DNA from: Camellia lanceoleosa
Lineage: Eukaryota; Streptophyta; Magnoliopsida; Ericales; Theaceae
DNA length: 64,000 bases
Reading direction: 5' to 3'
Assembly: GCA_025200525.1 (NCBI GenBank)
Contig: JANUSC010000391.1
Location: 1 to 64,000, forward strand
In this document: positions 25,350 to 36,400 of the stretch, one piece after another
Position numbering within the stretch: the stretch's first letter is position 1
Layout: each line of letters starts with the position of its first letter
Made by a program: the position numbers and the translations under genes
Notes under the pieces: model-generated
Database searches by the model: none
What the model was told of the DNA's origin: nothing
The model's input: only the letters and a program-made list of their open reading frames with translations

Positions 25350-26549
25350 CTCCCTACGGACAAGAAAGAAGCCCACAAACTGTGAAAAAAAGCCTTGCAA
25401 TATTACCTAGATCTGCATGAAAAGCTCTACAAGAAATCCCTTTTTGGTTCGTATCTAGAATGTGTTCATCCGGATAAAATAGAGGAACTCTTGACTGAAA
25501 TACATGAAGCTAGTTACGGTGCCCATTCTGGTGGGCGTTCTCTAGCGCATCGAGCTGTAACACAGGGGTACTATTGGCCGACCATGAGAGCTGCTGCCGA
25601 GTGTTATGTCAAGAAATGCGAACAGTGCCAGAAGTTTTCCCTTTTAACCCATCTGCCTGCTGAGGAGTGGAGCTCAATCAGCAACCCCTGGCCGTTTGCT
25701 CAATGGGGGCTAGATATTATCGGTCCATTGCGGTGGGCCCCAAGGAGCAAGTGATTCTTGATAGTCGCAACAGATTATTTCACAAAATGGGTCGAAAAGG
25801 AGGCACTAACGCACATTCGAGATACTGATATTAGGCGTTTTGTATGGCGGAACATCATAACGAGATTTGGCATTCCTAGGGCTCTCATCTCAAACAATGG
25901 CACCTAGTTTGATTGTGGAGTTTATCGAGAATTATGCAGCACATATGGTATTCGGCCCTATTTTTCTACCCCGGCTTATCCACAGAGCAACGGTCAAGCC
26001 GAAGCCTCCAATAAAACCATCTTGGACGACATCAAGAAGAGACTGGAGAAAGCTAAAAGTAGATAGGTCGAAGAGTTGCCGAGTGTATTGTGGGCTTATC
26101 GTACCACTCCGAGGCGATCCACCAGGGAATCTCTGTTTTCTTTATGCTTCGAAACCTAGGCAATCATCCCCTTGGAAATCGGTCTTCCAACCTTGAAATC
26201 TAAAGTTTTTGATATGGGCCGAAATGACATGATGTTGGCCTTGGATTTGACTCTGATCGAAGAACCACGAGACTGTGCCCTGGCATCTATGGCAAGGTAC
26301 CAGCAACAACTTGTGAAATCTTATAATCAACGCGTTCATCTACACTGTTATATGCCGGGAGAATTGGTCTTGAAGAAGGTACTCCCCGCAGCCAGGAATC
26401 CAGCCGACGGGAAACTGGGTCCTAACTGGGATGACCCATATCAAATCAATTCGATTGTCAGAATAGGGGCATATCGACACAAAGACATGTCCGGTAGAAG
26501 TCTGCCGCGTCCTTGGAATTCTACACACTTGCACAAATTCTATCATTAA
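25350..26549 (+). pseudogene. Integrase of Tat element B, catalytic Asp changed to Asn
   Basis: The zinc-binding N-terminus has H..H (AHSGGRS..H, about 25525) and CEQCQK (about 25620). The core has the first aspartate in GLDIIGP (about 25711). The second reads SNNGT where the family has SDNGT (about 25891; GAC/GAT to AAC), so a catalytic residue is lost. The glutamate is present in QSNGQAEASNK (about 25986). In-frame stops lie at 25752, 25904, 26066 and 26156; three of these fit CGA-to-TGA, CAG-to-TAG and TGG-to-TAG changes. The C-terminus (PGELVLKKV..KLGPNWDDPYQI, about 26355-26450) ends normally with STHLHKFYH at 26549. No frameshift is seen. Confidence 0.9.
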
Positions 26550-26663
26550 CCCGACTGGTGGGGCATGATAACTTGTTTTGAATGATCACCGTATACAAAC
26601 TTTCATTTTTATAATGCAAGACTACTTATTTCACTCTATGCAATTTTGGTTTGAAAATGGAAG

Positions 26664-27195
26664 AGCCTCCAAATTCGGAGCCCCATCCGTGCAAGTCACA
26701 TTTGGACCGAATAAGCCTCCGGATTCGAAGCGCCCTTCGTGGATATCACGATTAGCCAAGAAAAAAGTCTCTGAATTCGGAGCCCCATCCGTGCAAGTCA
26801 CGTTTGGGCCGAATAAGCCTTCGAGCGCCCTTTGTGGATATCACAATTGGCCAAGAAAAAAGCTTTCGAATTCGGAGCCCCATCCGTTCAAGTCACGTTT
26901 GGGCCGAATAAGCCTCTGGATTCGGAGCACCATTTGTGGATATCACGATTGGCCAAGAAAAAAGCCAGAGCCCTATTCGTGAAAGTCACGTTTAGGCCGA
27001 ATAAGCCTGCGAATTCGGAGCGCCCTTCGTGGATATCATGATTGGCCAAGCAAAAAGCCTCCGAATTCGGAGCCCCATCCGTGCAAGTCACGTTTGGGCC
27101 CAATAAGCCTCCGGATTTGGAGCGCCCTTCATGGATATCACGATTGGTCGAAAAAGCCTCTGAATTTGGAGCCCCATCCGTGTAAGTCATGTTTG
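26664..27195. repeat. Dimeric tandem repeat, about 102 bp (2 x about 50 bp), about 5 copies
   Basis: Two half-units alternate. One has ATTCGGAGCCCCATCCGTG..GTTTGGGCCGAATAAG; the other has ATTCGGAGCGCCCTTCGTGG..TTGGCCAAGAAAAAAG. The halves are related to each other. The array lies between the pol stop (26549) and the antisense ORF, the hypervariable 3' untranslated region where Tat elements are known to carry tandem repeats. ORFs on both strands through it are a by-product of the repeat. Confidence 0.92.
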
Positions 27196-27393
27196 GGCCG
27201 AGTTATCATTCCAATTCGACACTCATGTCATTAGTTGTGATTAACAAGCATAAACGCATTTGATGGAAGAAAGAAAAAGATTGATAATACATTTAAACAT
27301 TAACTGAAATAACATGCCAACATGTCAAATAATATGCTTTATTAAATTAATAATACATAATTCGCTCATCAGAGCGTTACAGTATGTTTAATT

Positions 27394-27883
27394 CTATTTT
27401 GCTTCCCCCTCATCATCACCCTTCTCAACTTCAAAGGCCTCAAAGGAAAAATGATGATTCTGATATAATGGCGACGCCGAATCAACATCTTTTACCCGGA
27501 GAGCCTCTATCGCTTGGAGAGCTTTGATCCATCCGTGCTTAAACCCACAGTTTTCACATCGGTAGACCTCCTCGGCGAGCTTTTCCTTAGTCCTCTCTAT
27601 CCCAACTTTCCGGCCATCATGAAAGCCTTTTTTCATAAGCCCTGCCCTTCGCGGCCCCTATCGCAAACATGCTCACCGTATCATGATCGACAATTGCATG
27701 ACTGATAAGCCGTTGGGTCACCTTTTCTTCCACAATCGGGTTAGCTTGTCTGGCTAGTTGTGTTTGAGCGGCTTTAACCTTCCTCAGCTCAAGCTCAGCC
27801 GCTTCTGCATGAGCTTCGAAGTTTCGAATGTGTTCATCCTTCTTCTCTATATCACGTCGCGCGACACGAAGATGCATGCCGAT
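27394..27883 (-). pseudogene. Antisense extra ORF of Tat element B (5' part displaced)
   Basis: The minus-strand ORF ends at 27394 with a very acidic tail (about KGDDEGEAK). It is read as two overlapping frames (27636-27394 and 27883-27617), so one frameshift lies near 27620-27636. The N-terminal piece is heptad-like and rich in R/E/K/A (for example RRDIEKKDEHIRNFEAHAE), which suggests a long coiled coil. Tat elements commonly have an antisense ORF between pol and the 3' LTR. Its function is unknown. The ORF is open where element D is inserted (27884), so its start and first part should lie beyond the window. I do not recognise an enzymatic domain. Confidence 0.75.
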
Positions 27884-30800
27884 TGTAGACCACCAGGAAC
27901 TCTGCTCCGCATGCGGGGGCGTGAATCGTTGTTCCTAGCTACTATAGTTCGGACTCATGTCACGGTTCTGAATCGAATCTCACAAAGTGCAATGTGAGAC
28001 TAATAAATCACCAAAGAGTCCAAATCTAGCAAATTGTTTTGGAAAATCGATTTTAATCAAAAACCTCAAAACATGGACTGCTTTGCCAGATTTCAGAGTC
28101 GCCACCTAAATATTTTATTTTGGAAAATTTAGGAAACCCTGACTTGTGCTTAAGGCCACGTGTCCGTCATCACCAAAGTTGCCTCGGCTCGGGAACTTGG
28201 GTACAACAGGGGAAGGTCATACAATGATCACCCCTGCTCGGCCGATCAAAGATCGGCCTCTACTGACATGATATGTTGTTTTTGAAAACACGTGTTCTTA
28301 TTCTGATTATTAATCTGTCATTACTACGTGATGCGCACAGCATAGACTCAATCACGCGGATTGGAACAAAACAACTCATGTTTGTTTTTGAAAGTGGTTT
28401 GAAAGTGCTACTCGCAAGTAGGCTAAGACGCGATTTTGCCACCCTCAAGTGGGCTTAGAAAAACATGATTTTGCCACTTCAAGTGGACTTAAAACTCACA
28501 ATCATCGAGCTATTCCAATCCAGGCAATCAAGCCTTCACCCACATGCATTCATGTAGTTAAACACTTAAGCAATTAGCCTCATGGCAAGCATGCTATCAT
28601 GGCAACATACACATCTCATGCAGTATGCTAAAGCGTGAAAGCTTACCTAGTACTCCGAGCCAAAAAAGAAGCTAGTTAGTAATCAATGCATGATCCTAGC
28701 AATGTTAACAATGCCTAATGCAACACATGCAATAATGCAACTAAAATAGGCTCGGCTATCTAGAATGGCATATGAATGCAACACTTGATAACATGCTTTG
28801 AAACACGTATTCAAGTAAGTACTGAAAGACAATGTAGTTTGTATGATGCGCCGAGCTCGGTGCATGCAAGACAGATGAATGATGCAAACATGCAAACATA
28901 AGTATGCTAATTGAAACATGCCCTTAAAACTAACCATCGAAAGCAGGTAAGTAAAAGGGAGAAAGAAATGGGGGTTGGAAGACATGCATCACACACGCGC
29001 ACCCTTATTACAACAATACGCCCTCTCACAGGATAGTCCGAATGAATTTAGCTAACTAGCTACGCTAATTAAAATAATTATTACAAATCAATTAATTAAC
29101 TAACTTAGCTAATGGATTATTACAAATCTTTAACTAATTAATCAAATTAATTAATTTACAAAACCAGCTAAGTAAGAAACTGAAGTAGGCTGCTACAGCT
29201 TTGCCTCAGAATGTTAAATGATGCATGCTCGGTCGCATCCTCCCAGAAATCCACTGTTGTGCCACGTGATGCCTCTGTTTGCACTATTTTAGACTTCTGA
29301 AAATTGTGCCAACCTTCCAGATACTTCTGATCCAGCTCATGGACATGTTGAGAGGTGGTCGGCCAAGAGGAATGGCCATTGGCCATATTTTATGGTTATC
29401 GACCAAATTTTATAGCCGATCGGCAGACAAAGTGGTTGATCGGCCACTGCTTCCTGCAAATTCTCCCTTTGCTGCAACAGAGCACTAACAGTGGCATGGC
29501 AATGTATTTGGAAAAAAATGTGTGTGCAACCACACTTCTTATCATGTCTAAAGCTCAAAGGACTGTAGTGCTCGGCTCTCGAGCCATCAATCACGCATCT
29601 CGATGCATGATGGCCAAAGAGGTTGAGTTGCACAAATCAATGACAATGAATGCACACAAATAACACATAGGACTTAATGAACCACCACCTTATCATACGT
29701 GATCAAAGGTGTCGGTGACCTAAGGAATGAGGCGCGTTTCATCACTTCAAGTATGAAGCGCCCCTCGTTCCCCGTGTTTGGATTGACACCCTATCCAAAC
29801 ACAATGCAATGCAAAGGCATGCACACACAATGCAATGCAACAAGCATGCAACAACATACTATCTAACAAGCATGTAACAACAATGCAATGGTAAGGGCCA
29901 TGTGATGCAATATTCAATGGACCAAATCAACCTCAAACAAGCCTCATGCATGCCAATACAATGGCCAAAGTATGTTGAAAATGAAGTCCAAAAGTATATA
30001 CAAGCATGCATGCCAATTGGTTCACAAGCAAGGCATGAAGGCACCAACTCTCAAGCACATTGAAGGAGTAAAAAAAAAATGTGAGAGTGTGATAATGAAA
30101 TAGGCTCTGAAATCACATTCCAAAGGATGCTAAATCATGCACATATGACAAACAAAGCATGCTAGTGGGCTCAAAGCTTAAAGCTAGCCACGGGACTTAC
30201 ACCATGGCCATATAAAGCAAGCCCCAAGGGGCTAAGGTGACTCAAAATAGCCCCAAGGCAGGTCAAAACAAGACCCAAAACATGTTTGAACATAGCCAAC
30301 ACAAGCTAGACTTAAAGGCATGAAGCATGGAGCATACTAGGCCAATAAAGAGGATTATACTACACCCATCAAAACCAAGCATGAGATGACTTCACCCACT
30401 AAAATCAGAGTTATATCATGGCAAAATAGGACCAAAAATGCACTGATATAGTAGCCCAAAAGTTTAGGCAATAAGGCATGCATATAGGCTCATACTTAAG
30501 GCATAAAACATGACTCACCAAAAGCATTGAAATAGTGAAGCATGAGAGAGTATGGCCATACCATATGCACTAAAATCATATACCAAGTGATGCCAAATCA
30601 TGCAAATAGCCCAAGCAATACATGTTAGTGGCTTGGAAACTCAAAGCTAACAAGCTAGAATGCACTATCGCTATACAAAACAAGTCATGCATGACCAAAA
30701 CAACATAAAACAGAGCTAAATCATGGTAAAACATGAACAAAAGCTTGTTGGAGTTGAGCTAAAATCATGCTAGAATGATGGTCCAAAGCATGATGCATGT

Positions 30801-32017
30801 TAGGCCAATGAATGGATTTGCACTATAAGTGCAAGGAGCATGCATGATATGATCAAACCAAGCCAAAATAGTGTTATATTATGGCAAAACAAGGCCTAAG
30901 ACATGCTGAAATGGAGCCACAAAGAGGTAGAAAGACATGCCAACTTGGTGAGCCGTCAACACAAGCATTCAAGAGAAGAAGAGGGGGGGGACAACCCTTC
31001 TTATTTAAGGCCTCAAAACACACTTTCCACCACTGAAATTCCTCTAGAATTCAGTGGTGAGGAGGCGAAATAAAGGTGATCTCGAAGGCCTAAAAAGATG
31101 GTTCAAAACAAGACCAAACAAGGCTCTGAAGGGGGTAGACCACCCCCAACACGAAAGAGGCCTCAAACAAACATCTTAAACACTTAAAATCAGAACCTTT
31201 TTAAGTTGAAAGAAAGGCCTAAAACAATATGCAAGAATAGCCAATATGGTATACAAACAAAGGCTTAAAAGGGGAATACACTCACCCTTGAAGCAAAACT
31301 TCGAAACCAGCAGCTTCTGAGGGAAAAACCAACTTTCAGAGTTGAAATAATACTCCCTAGAACCTTAGCTCAAAGATGGTGGTGTGTTGTTAGGTGTTGT
31401 AGTGCACAAATGAAGAGAAATTACACTTTAAGACACAAACTAACACAATATAGAGAGAGATAGAGAGAGGAAGAAATATATAGAGATATATATATATATA
31501 TCTTGTATCTCAAATTTCAGAACCTCTAGAAAGGGAGAGGGGCCTCCCTTCTTATAGAAAATGAAGTCCCAAGCTTGTTTAGCAAGCTAGAGCTTGGTTC
31601 AAATCCATCCATACACGTGTATGGAAGATACACCAAGTGACCAACAACTGGCACCAGCTGGAAAAAAATATCTACAAAAGCAGAAAAAGGGGTCTCGGCC
31701 AAAAAAAATGACCGATCGACCAAAAAAGGTGCCGACCGGCCAACACTGATGGCCGATGAAGTGAAAACATGGCTGATAAGCACAAGGCTTGGCCGATGGG
31801 TTGTAGGGAGGCCCACAAGCCACCCCCCCTTTCCTCAGAAACAAAACCACAAGCTTTTGGTTCACAACCAAGCACAAAACAGACAAGTTGAGAGGTTCTA
31901 AGGCAAGGCGTAGCTGAGACCTACAGAAACTCAAAACGAACATGAGCATGGATGATTATCGAGTGTTCAAACGATAACGCCCAAGTCTTGAGGACGGTCA
32001 AAAATGGGGTGTCTACT
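27884..32017 (-). mobile_element. 3' LTR of element D (Ogre type, 4.1 kb)
   Basis: On the plus strand it runs from TGTAGACCACC to GGGGTGTCTACT, so the minus-strand start is AGTAGACACCCC with a T-to-A change in the first base. It shares, inverted, the GCCGATCAAAGATCGGC hairpin (28241), an intact ABRE (28155), the ATGCATCGAGATGCG-type block (29590), GGCCGATCGGCC-type clusters (29355-29450 and 31695-31760) and a TATA-rich promoter stretch (31440-31505) with the other Ogre-type LTRs. The flanks CCGAT and GTTGG differ, as expected if this is one end of a longer element and not a solo LTR. No family is recognised in the ORFs inside. Confidence 0.75.
28155..28164 (-). promoter_or_regulatory. ABRE/G-box motif in D 3' LTR
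   Basis: Minus-strand GACACGTGGC, identical to 17099-17108 and at the same place in the LTR relative to the hairpin and the LTR end. Confidence 0.45.
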
Positions 32018-32030
32018 GTTGGCCCTCTTT
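32018..32030 (-). promoter_or_regulatory. Candidate polypurine tract of element D
   Basis: The minus strand reads AAAGAGGGCCAAC directly before the LTR start. It is purine-rich with a CAAC end, as expected just upstream of an Ogre 3' LTR, but is not a perfect purine run. Confidence 0.45.
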
Positions 32031-32383
32031 GACAGAACTCGAAAGTCATAAGATGACGGGAGTGAATGTCAAAGCCCAGAGACGACCCATTTTTGACAAG
32101 GCCGAAGACTTAGACAAACATACAAGATAACAATAAGATACACCTGCAGGCGGGGGCAAAATTCAAATGACATGCTTGATGCAGAACATAACTTTTGATC
32201 TTGCCAAGAGAACTGTGATAAAGCATTCATTCAAAATAAATACAACAGTTTAAGCCAGCAAGTAAGAAAGAATAGTCCCTCACATCCCAACAGAAAGGAT
32301 GTAAGAAAATTATGCAATTCTCACTGCATCTCACGTGGAGAAGGCTAAAAGCGACTACCGAGAATACCCGGAGTCTCAAACAC

Positions 32384-33186
32384 AACATCTCTTAGCGTAT
32401 CACACGCAGGAGAGGAAAGAGCAACACTTCTCAGCATATCACACACAAGAGAAGGAAAGGGCCACACTTCTCAGCGTATCACACGCAAGAGAAGGAAAGG
32501 TACACCTCTCAGCATATCACATGCAAGAGAGGAAAGGAAGCATCTCTTAGCGTATCACATGTAAGAGAGGAGAGGAAGCATCTCTCAGCGTATCATACAC
32601 AAGAGAGGAAAAGAAGCATCTCTCAGTGTATCACATGCAAGAGAGGAAAGGATGCATCCCTCAGTGTATCAGACGCAAGAGAGGAAAAGAAGCATTTCTC
32701 AGCGTATCACACACAAGAGAGGAAAAGAAGCATCTCTCAGCGTATCACACGCAAGAGAGGAGAAGTAGCATCTCTCAGCGTATTACACTCAAGAGAGGAC
32801 AAGAAGCATCTCTCAGTGTATCACACGCAAGAGAGGAAAGGAAGCATCTCTCAGCGTATCACACGCAAGAGAGGAAAAGAAGCATCTCTCAATGTATCAC
32901 ACGCAAGAGAGGAAGGACGCATCCCTCAGCGTAGCACACGCAAGAGAGGAAAAGAAGCATCTCTCAGCGTAACACACGTAAGAGAGGAAAAGAAGCATCT
33001 CTCAGCGTATCACACTCAAGAGAGGACAAGAAGCATCTCTTAGCGTATCACACGCAAGAGAGGAAAGGAAGCATCTCTCAGCGTATCACACGCAAGAGAG
33101 GAAAAGAAGCATCTCTCAGCATATCGCACGCAAGAAAGGAAAAGAAGCATCTCTTAGCGTATCACATGCAAGAGAGGAAAAGAAGT
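32384..33186. repeat. 37-38 bp minisatellite, about 21 copies
   Basis: The unit contains AGCATCTCTCAGCGTATC and ACACGCAAGAGAGGAAA. Units at the left end (32384-32530) are more diverged and differ in length; the rest are nearly uniform. The array lies between the D 3' LTR and the antisense PMD gene. ORFs on the plus strand (such as those at 32626-33043) are only the repeat translated and are not genes. Confidence 0.95.
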
Positions 33187-34705
33187 AGTGCTAGTACTGA
33201 GGAATTACATAAGCATCGGAGTGAGTTCCAATGCTTCTAACAAGGGTATAGCGTAAACACCGAGCGCACCCGGGTGTTCCTAACTGAAAGAAAACGAACT
33301 CAAAGGACAGAAAGGTCTTACCTAGAATTCCTTTGAATGAACCGTACAAATAGTACCGTCTAGTTGCACAAGCCTCAAATGAACCATACATACAATATCG
33401 TGTCTGTATAAGAAAGAAACTCAACAGGTACAATATAGTAGCAACACATGTTCAACATCACATCAAGATACAATTCCAATACAAAATAGACGTGTGCATA
33501 CAAAATGCAAGTGAAGAGATGCGTAGCAATGCAAGTGAAAAGTGCATAGCAATGCGAGATAGGTGCATAGCAATGCGAGATAGGTGTGCGCGACAATGCA
33601 AGTGAGGTGGTGCATGACAATGCAACAAGTGGTGATGTACACTCCATGCAATATTATGGTTCATTTCTATGCAAGAGGGAGAAATGCGTATTCTATGCAA
33701 AACAACAAAAACACATGTTCAATGCAACATGCATGCTCTATGCAATGTAATCATGGATACATATCCAATACAACACGCATATGCTATGCAAGCGTGACGA
33801 TGCATATTCTAGGCGACAATGCAAAACGTGTGTTCCACACAACGACACAGAGATGCACATATTCAATGTAATCATGGTAAAGGCATGTTCTTCGCAATGC
33901 TGAGATACAACCTCAAAACAAGATGAGGCATGCCCAAAGTAAGAGTGAAAAGGCGTATAACAAATGCGCGCCTTGCGAACATGACAAAACACTATAATGT
34001 GACATATTCAAAAACAATTTTTGAATCTTGCAATATACAAAAGGATACAAAAAAAAAAAAAAAAACGGATACACCTCGTGCGTATCGAGTGCCGCACATG
34101 GAAGACATGGTTCGAGGTCACCACGGAGGCCGCTTAAGCTTCAAAAGTGTATTTTCTTGCACTTTCTTGAGAAATGAGGGTACCAACCAATAGAACTACC
34201 CCAAACAAGTGCATTGGAAGTGCATCGGCCACAAGGGAAAGTCATCGGCCACCCATCGACCATAAAACAAGATTATTGGCCAACAATTTAGCTGATCAGC
34301 CAACAATTTGGCCGATCGGCCAAAAGTGGCAGATTCGGGGTAATTTTGTCCATTTGCGTCTGGTCTTTAAGTGTAGGGGTCTAAACCCTATTTCCTCACT
34401 TCTCCCTTATCGAAATCCTTCCTCCTCTCTCTCTAGATCATTTTCCTCCCTTTGATCCGAGCTTTACATACTTTTCCAAGCGTTCCATAACTTTTGATTC
34501 GCAAAACCCTCAACCGATTGAAAAGTGATTTCGGTGCCACATTCTTGATTTCCATCACTTGGGGTTTGTTTCCCCCAAGTTATCCTTGATTTCCATGCCT
34601 TCTTCCGAGCCTTGACATTTTTCTCTATTTTTCACTCCTCGGGGTTGACTTTTGGCATTCTTGCCCATTTTCCCTATCTTCGACCATTTTCTCACTCTCC
34701 TTGAG
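33187..34705. other. Upstream region of the antisense PMD gene
   Basis: No gene is seen from 33187 to 34705. There is a loose repeat of about 21-24 bp (GTGCATAGCAATGCGAGATAG, 33510-33610), a poly(A) run (about 34043-34062), and a cluster of GGCCGATCGGCC-like palindromes at 34210-34325. A C/T-rich stretch (34380-34450) resembles a plant 5' leader before the ATG at 34706. The promoter of the PMD gene should be here, but no TATA box is convincing. Confidence 0.55.
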
Positions 34706-36400
34706 ATGGTGGATGACATTCCAGAGGGTGAGGCTCCTCCAGGGATGGAGATGGACCCCGAGTTCGGGCCCTTACCTCTCAGTGTTCGACGTTTCAACCT
34801 GGCGACATACCAGCCTGAGACACATGGTTTGCCTCCAGACAACATTCGCCAGTTTAGGAGCTTCGCGCGAGGTGCTCTAGAGGACCTCTTGCTACGCGAG
34901 TTGGAGTCGCACTTATCCTTTGGCACCACTGAGGTATACTTTTCCCCTCTACTTTCTGCAACATAGGTCGTATATCTTGGATAGCCGATACTGCCCTTTA
35001 TCTGATCATCACAAACACACTTGTACATCGCATGCTTAGTTCACCCTGAGCACATTCATACACGATATCTATGTCAACTCGAACATATGCACACACATTG
35101 CATTTTTATCAATTCTGAACACATTTAAACACTGTATTTCTGACACTACTTCGCATCTGTTTGTCTTTGAACACAAGGAGATTCCCATGCCTTCCAGGGA
35201 TATAGGAATACCATCACACGGGGTTGGTACATGGAGCTACCCGACGAGGTTTGCCATATCGTCGACGAGGCCAGTTTTGGGATTTTCTGCATGGGACTCT
35301 CACGCCTCACTGCGAGTAGGCCCCTTCTAGGCGCGCTAGTGGAGAGGTGGTGGGACACCACCGATTCCTTCCACATTTCTGCTACAGAGGAGATGACGAT
35401 GACTTCCTTTGACTTCTCCATGCTGACTGGCATCGAAGTAGGGGGTGATCCGATCCCTTTCGACACTGATATGGACGAGTGGGATGCTGTCCAGATCTTT
35501 TTACTCGACGCTCACCCACTTATCTCTAGGCCAGGGTTCGTGAGGCATTCATGGTTCGAGGACCAGTTCAGAGTACAGATGTTAACGACCCACGAGGAGG
35601 TCGAGCAGTACGCCCAAGGGTTCCTTATGTTCATGCTGGACACTACTCTTTTTGCCGACGGGGCGAACACAGTTGGCCTCTATCTGTTGGGTGCACTGGT
35701 GGACGTGACCCGGATTCGATGCTGTGATTGGGGTGGCACAGGATTGGCCACATTGTATGGATACATGAGCTCCTTATCTCGCCGGAGCGGGCATCTGCTA
35801 GGAGGTTACTGGCGAGCCTGGGAGGTATATTTTTCCCTTCTATTTTTACATTTCTGCTTTACACTATTTGTACACCACACACACTGCATATACGCAATCT
35901 GCTTTACATTGGTTGTACACTGCATACACTGCAGAATACACTGCACACTATGCTCTGATTTCTGCTTTATCTGTATACTACTTTACTGATAAACATACTC
36001 CTTATTGCTCTTTCACATTCTGTAGTTATGGGTATATGCCTACTTCCCGAGGCTTGCTCTAGTGACGAAGGTAGAGATGCCCCTCGTGGTTCTATATTCT
36101 CACAGGTATGATGTGAGGTGCGCGCGGAGGCCGCGGGAGTCTTTCTTGTTCTTCTGCAGATACTTTGACACTATAGCTGCAGCAGAGGTGTTTCAAACCT
36201 TACAGTTCATTTGAGTTTTGCTTCACATTACACTTTCAATAGTAGATAACAAACTGTATATCTTGTCATTTGCAGATCACCTGGCGTACAGTGTCAGTCT
36301 TTGCTGTGATCGAAGACCGATATATAGGCGCTTGGGAGACCGCCTGACTCGAGTTTCTTTGGAGGGCCGATCTGTCAGGCATGGTACTTGGGAGAGCGCT
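34706..36400 (+). pseudogene. Plant mobile domain (PMD) gene, 5' part, antisense to element D
   Basis: Four exons are visible: about 34706-34933, 35177-35824, 36026-36187 and 36276-36400 (interrupted). Every donor is GAG followed by GT, and acceptors CTGTAG and TTGCAG are clear for exons 3 and 4. The ATG at 34706 is preferred over one at 34652 because the acidic start MVDDIPEGE fits the family. PMD (aminotransferase-like; MAIN/MAIL1 relatives) motifs include RGWYMELPDEV, ALVERWWDTTDSFH, EEMTMTSFDFSMLTG, LYLLGALVDV and WVYAYFPRL. In Arabidopsis, MAIN and MAIL1 act with phosphatase PP7L in silencing and gene expression; PMDs also occur in transposons. Exon 2 phase does not join exon 1 cleanly, and exon 4 has a TGA and shifted frame before WYLGER, so this copy is broken. 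Element E is inserted after 36400. Confidence 0.8.

Larger units (their letters stand above)
18287..27883 (+). mobile_element. Tat-lineage retrotransposon B (5' LTR to antisense ORF; 3' part displaced)
   Basis: Order: 5' LTR, PBS, gag, protease, RT, RNase H, a second (archaeal-type) RNase H, integrase, tandem repeat and an antisense ORF. The second RNase H and the antisense ORF between pol and the 3' LTR are hallmarks of the Tat lineage. It is inserted in element A. It is interrupted by solo LTR C and, at 27884, by element D, so its 3' LTR is not in the window. Apart from one frameshift near 19560, the whole of gag-pol is damaged by in-frame stops only. Confidence 0.88.

Noticed and set aside
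26578..27190. ORFs on both strands with repeated segments
   Set aside because: They come from the 102-bp dimeric repeat.
27884..32017. Read first as another solo LTR
   Set aside because: The flanks CCGAT and GTTGG do not match, and the right edge has a polypurine-like tract on the minus strand. It fits better as the 3' LTR of element D.
32626..33043. Repeat-containing ORFs
   Set aside because: They are translations of the 37-38 bp minisatellite.
32384..33186. CRISPR-like array
   Set aside because: Units are contiguous with no unique spacers, and the context is a plant retrotransposon. It is a minisatellite.
35868..36062. ORF continuing past PMD exon 2
   Set aside because: It is intron read-through; the donor GAG-GTATAT and the acceptor CTGTAG give a better join to WVYAYFPRL.
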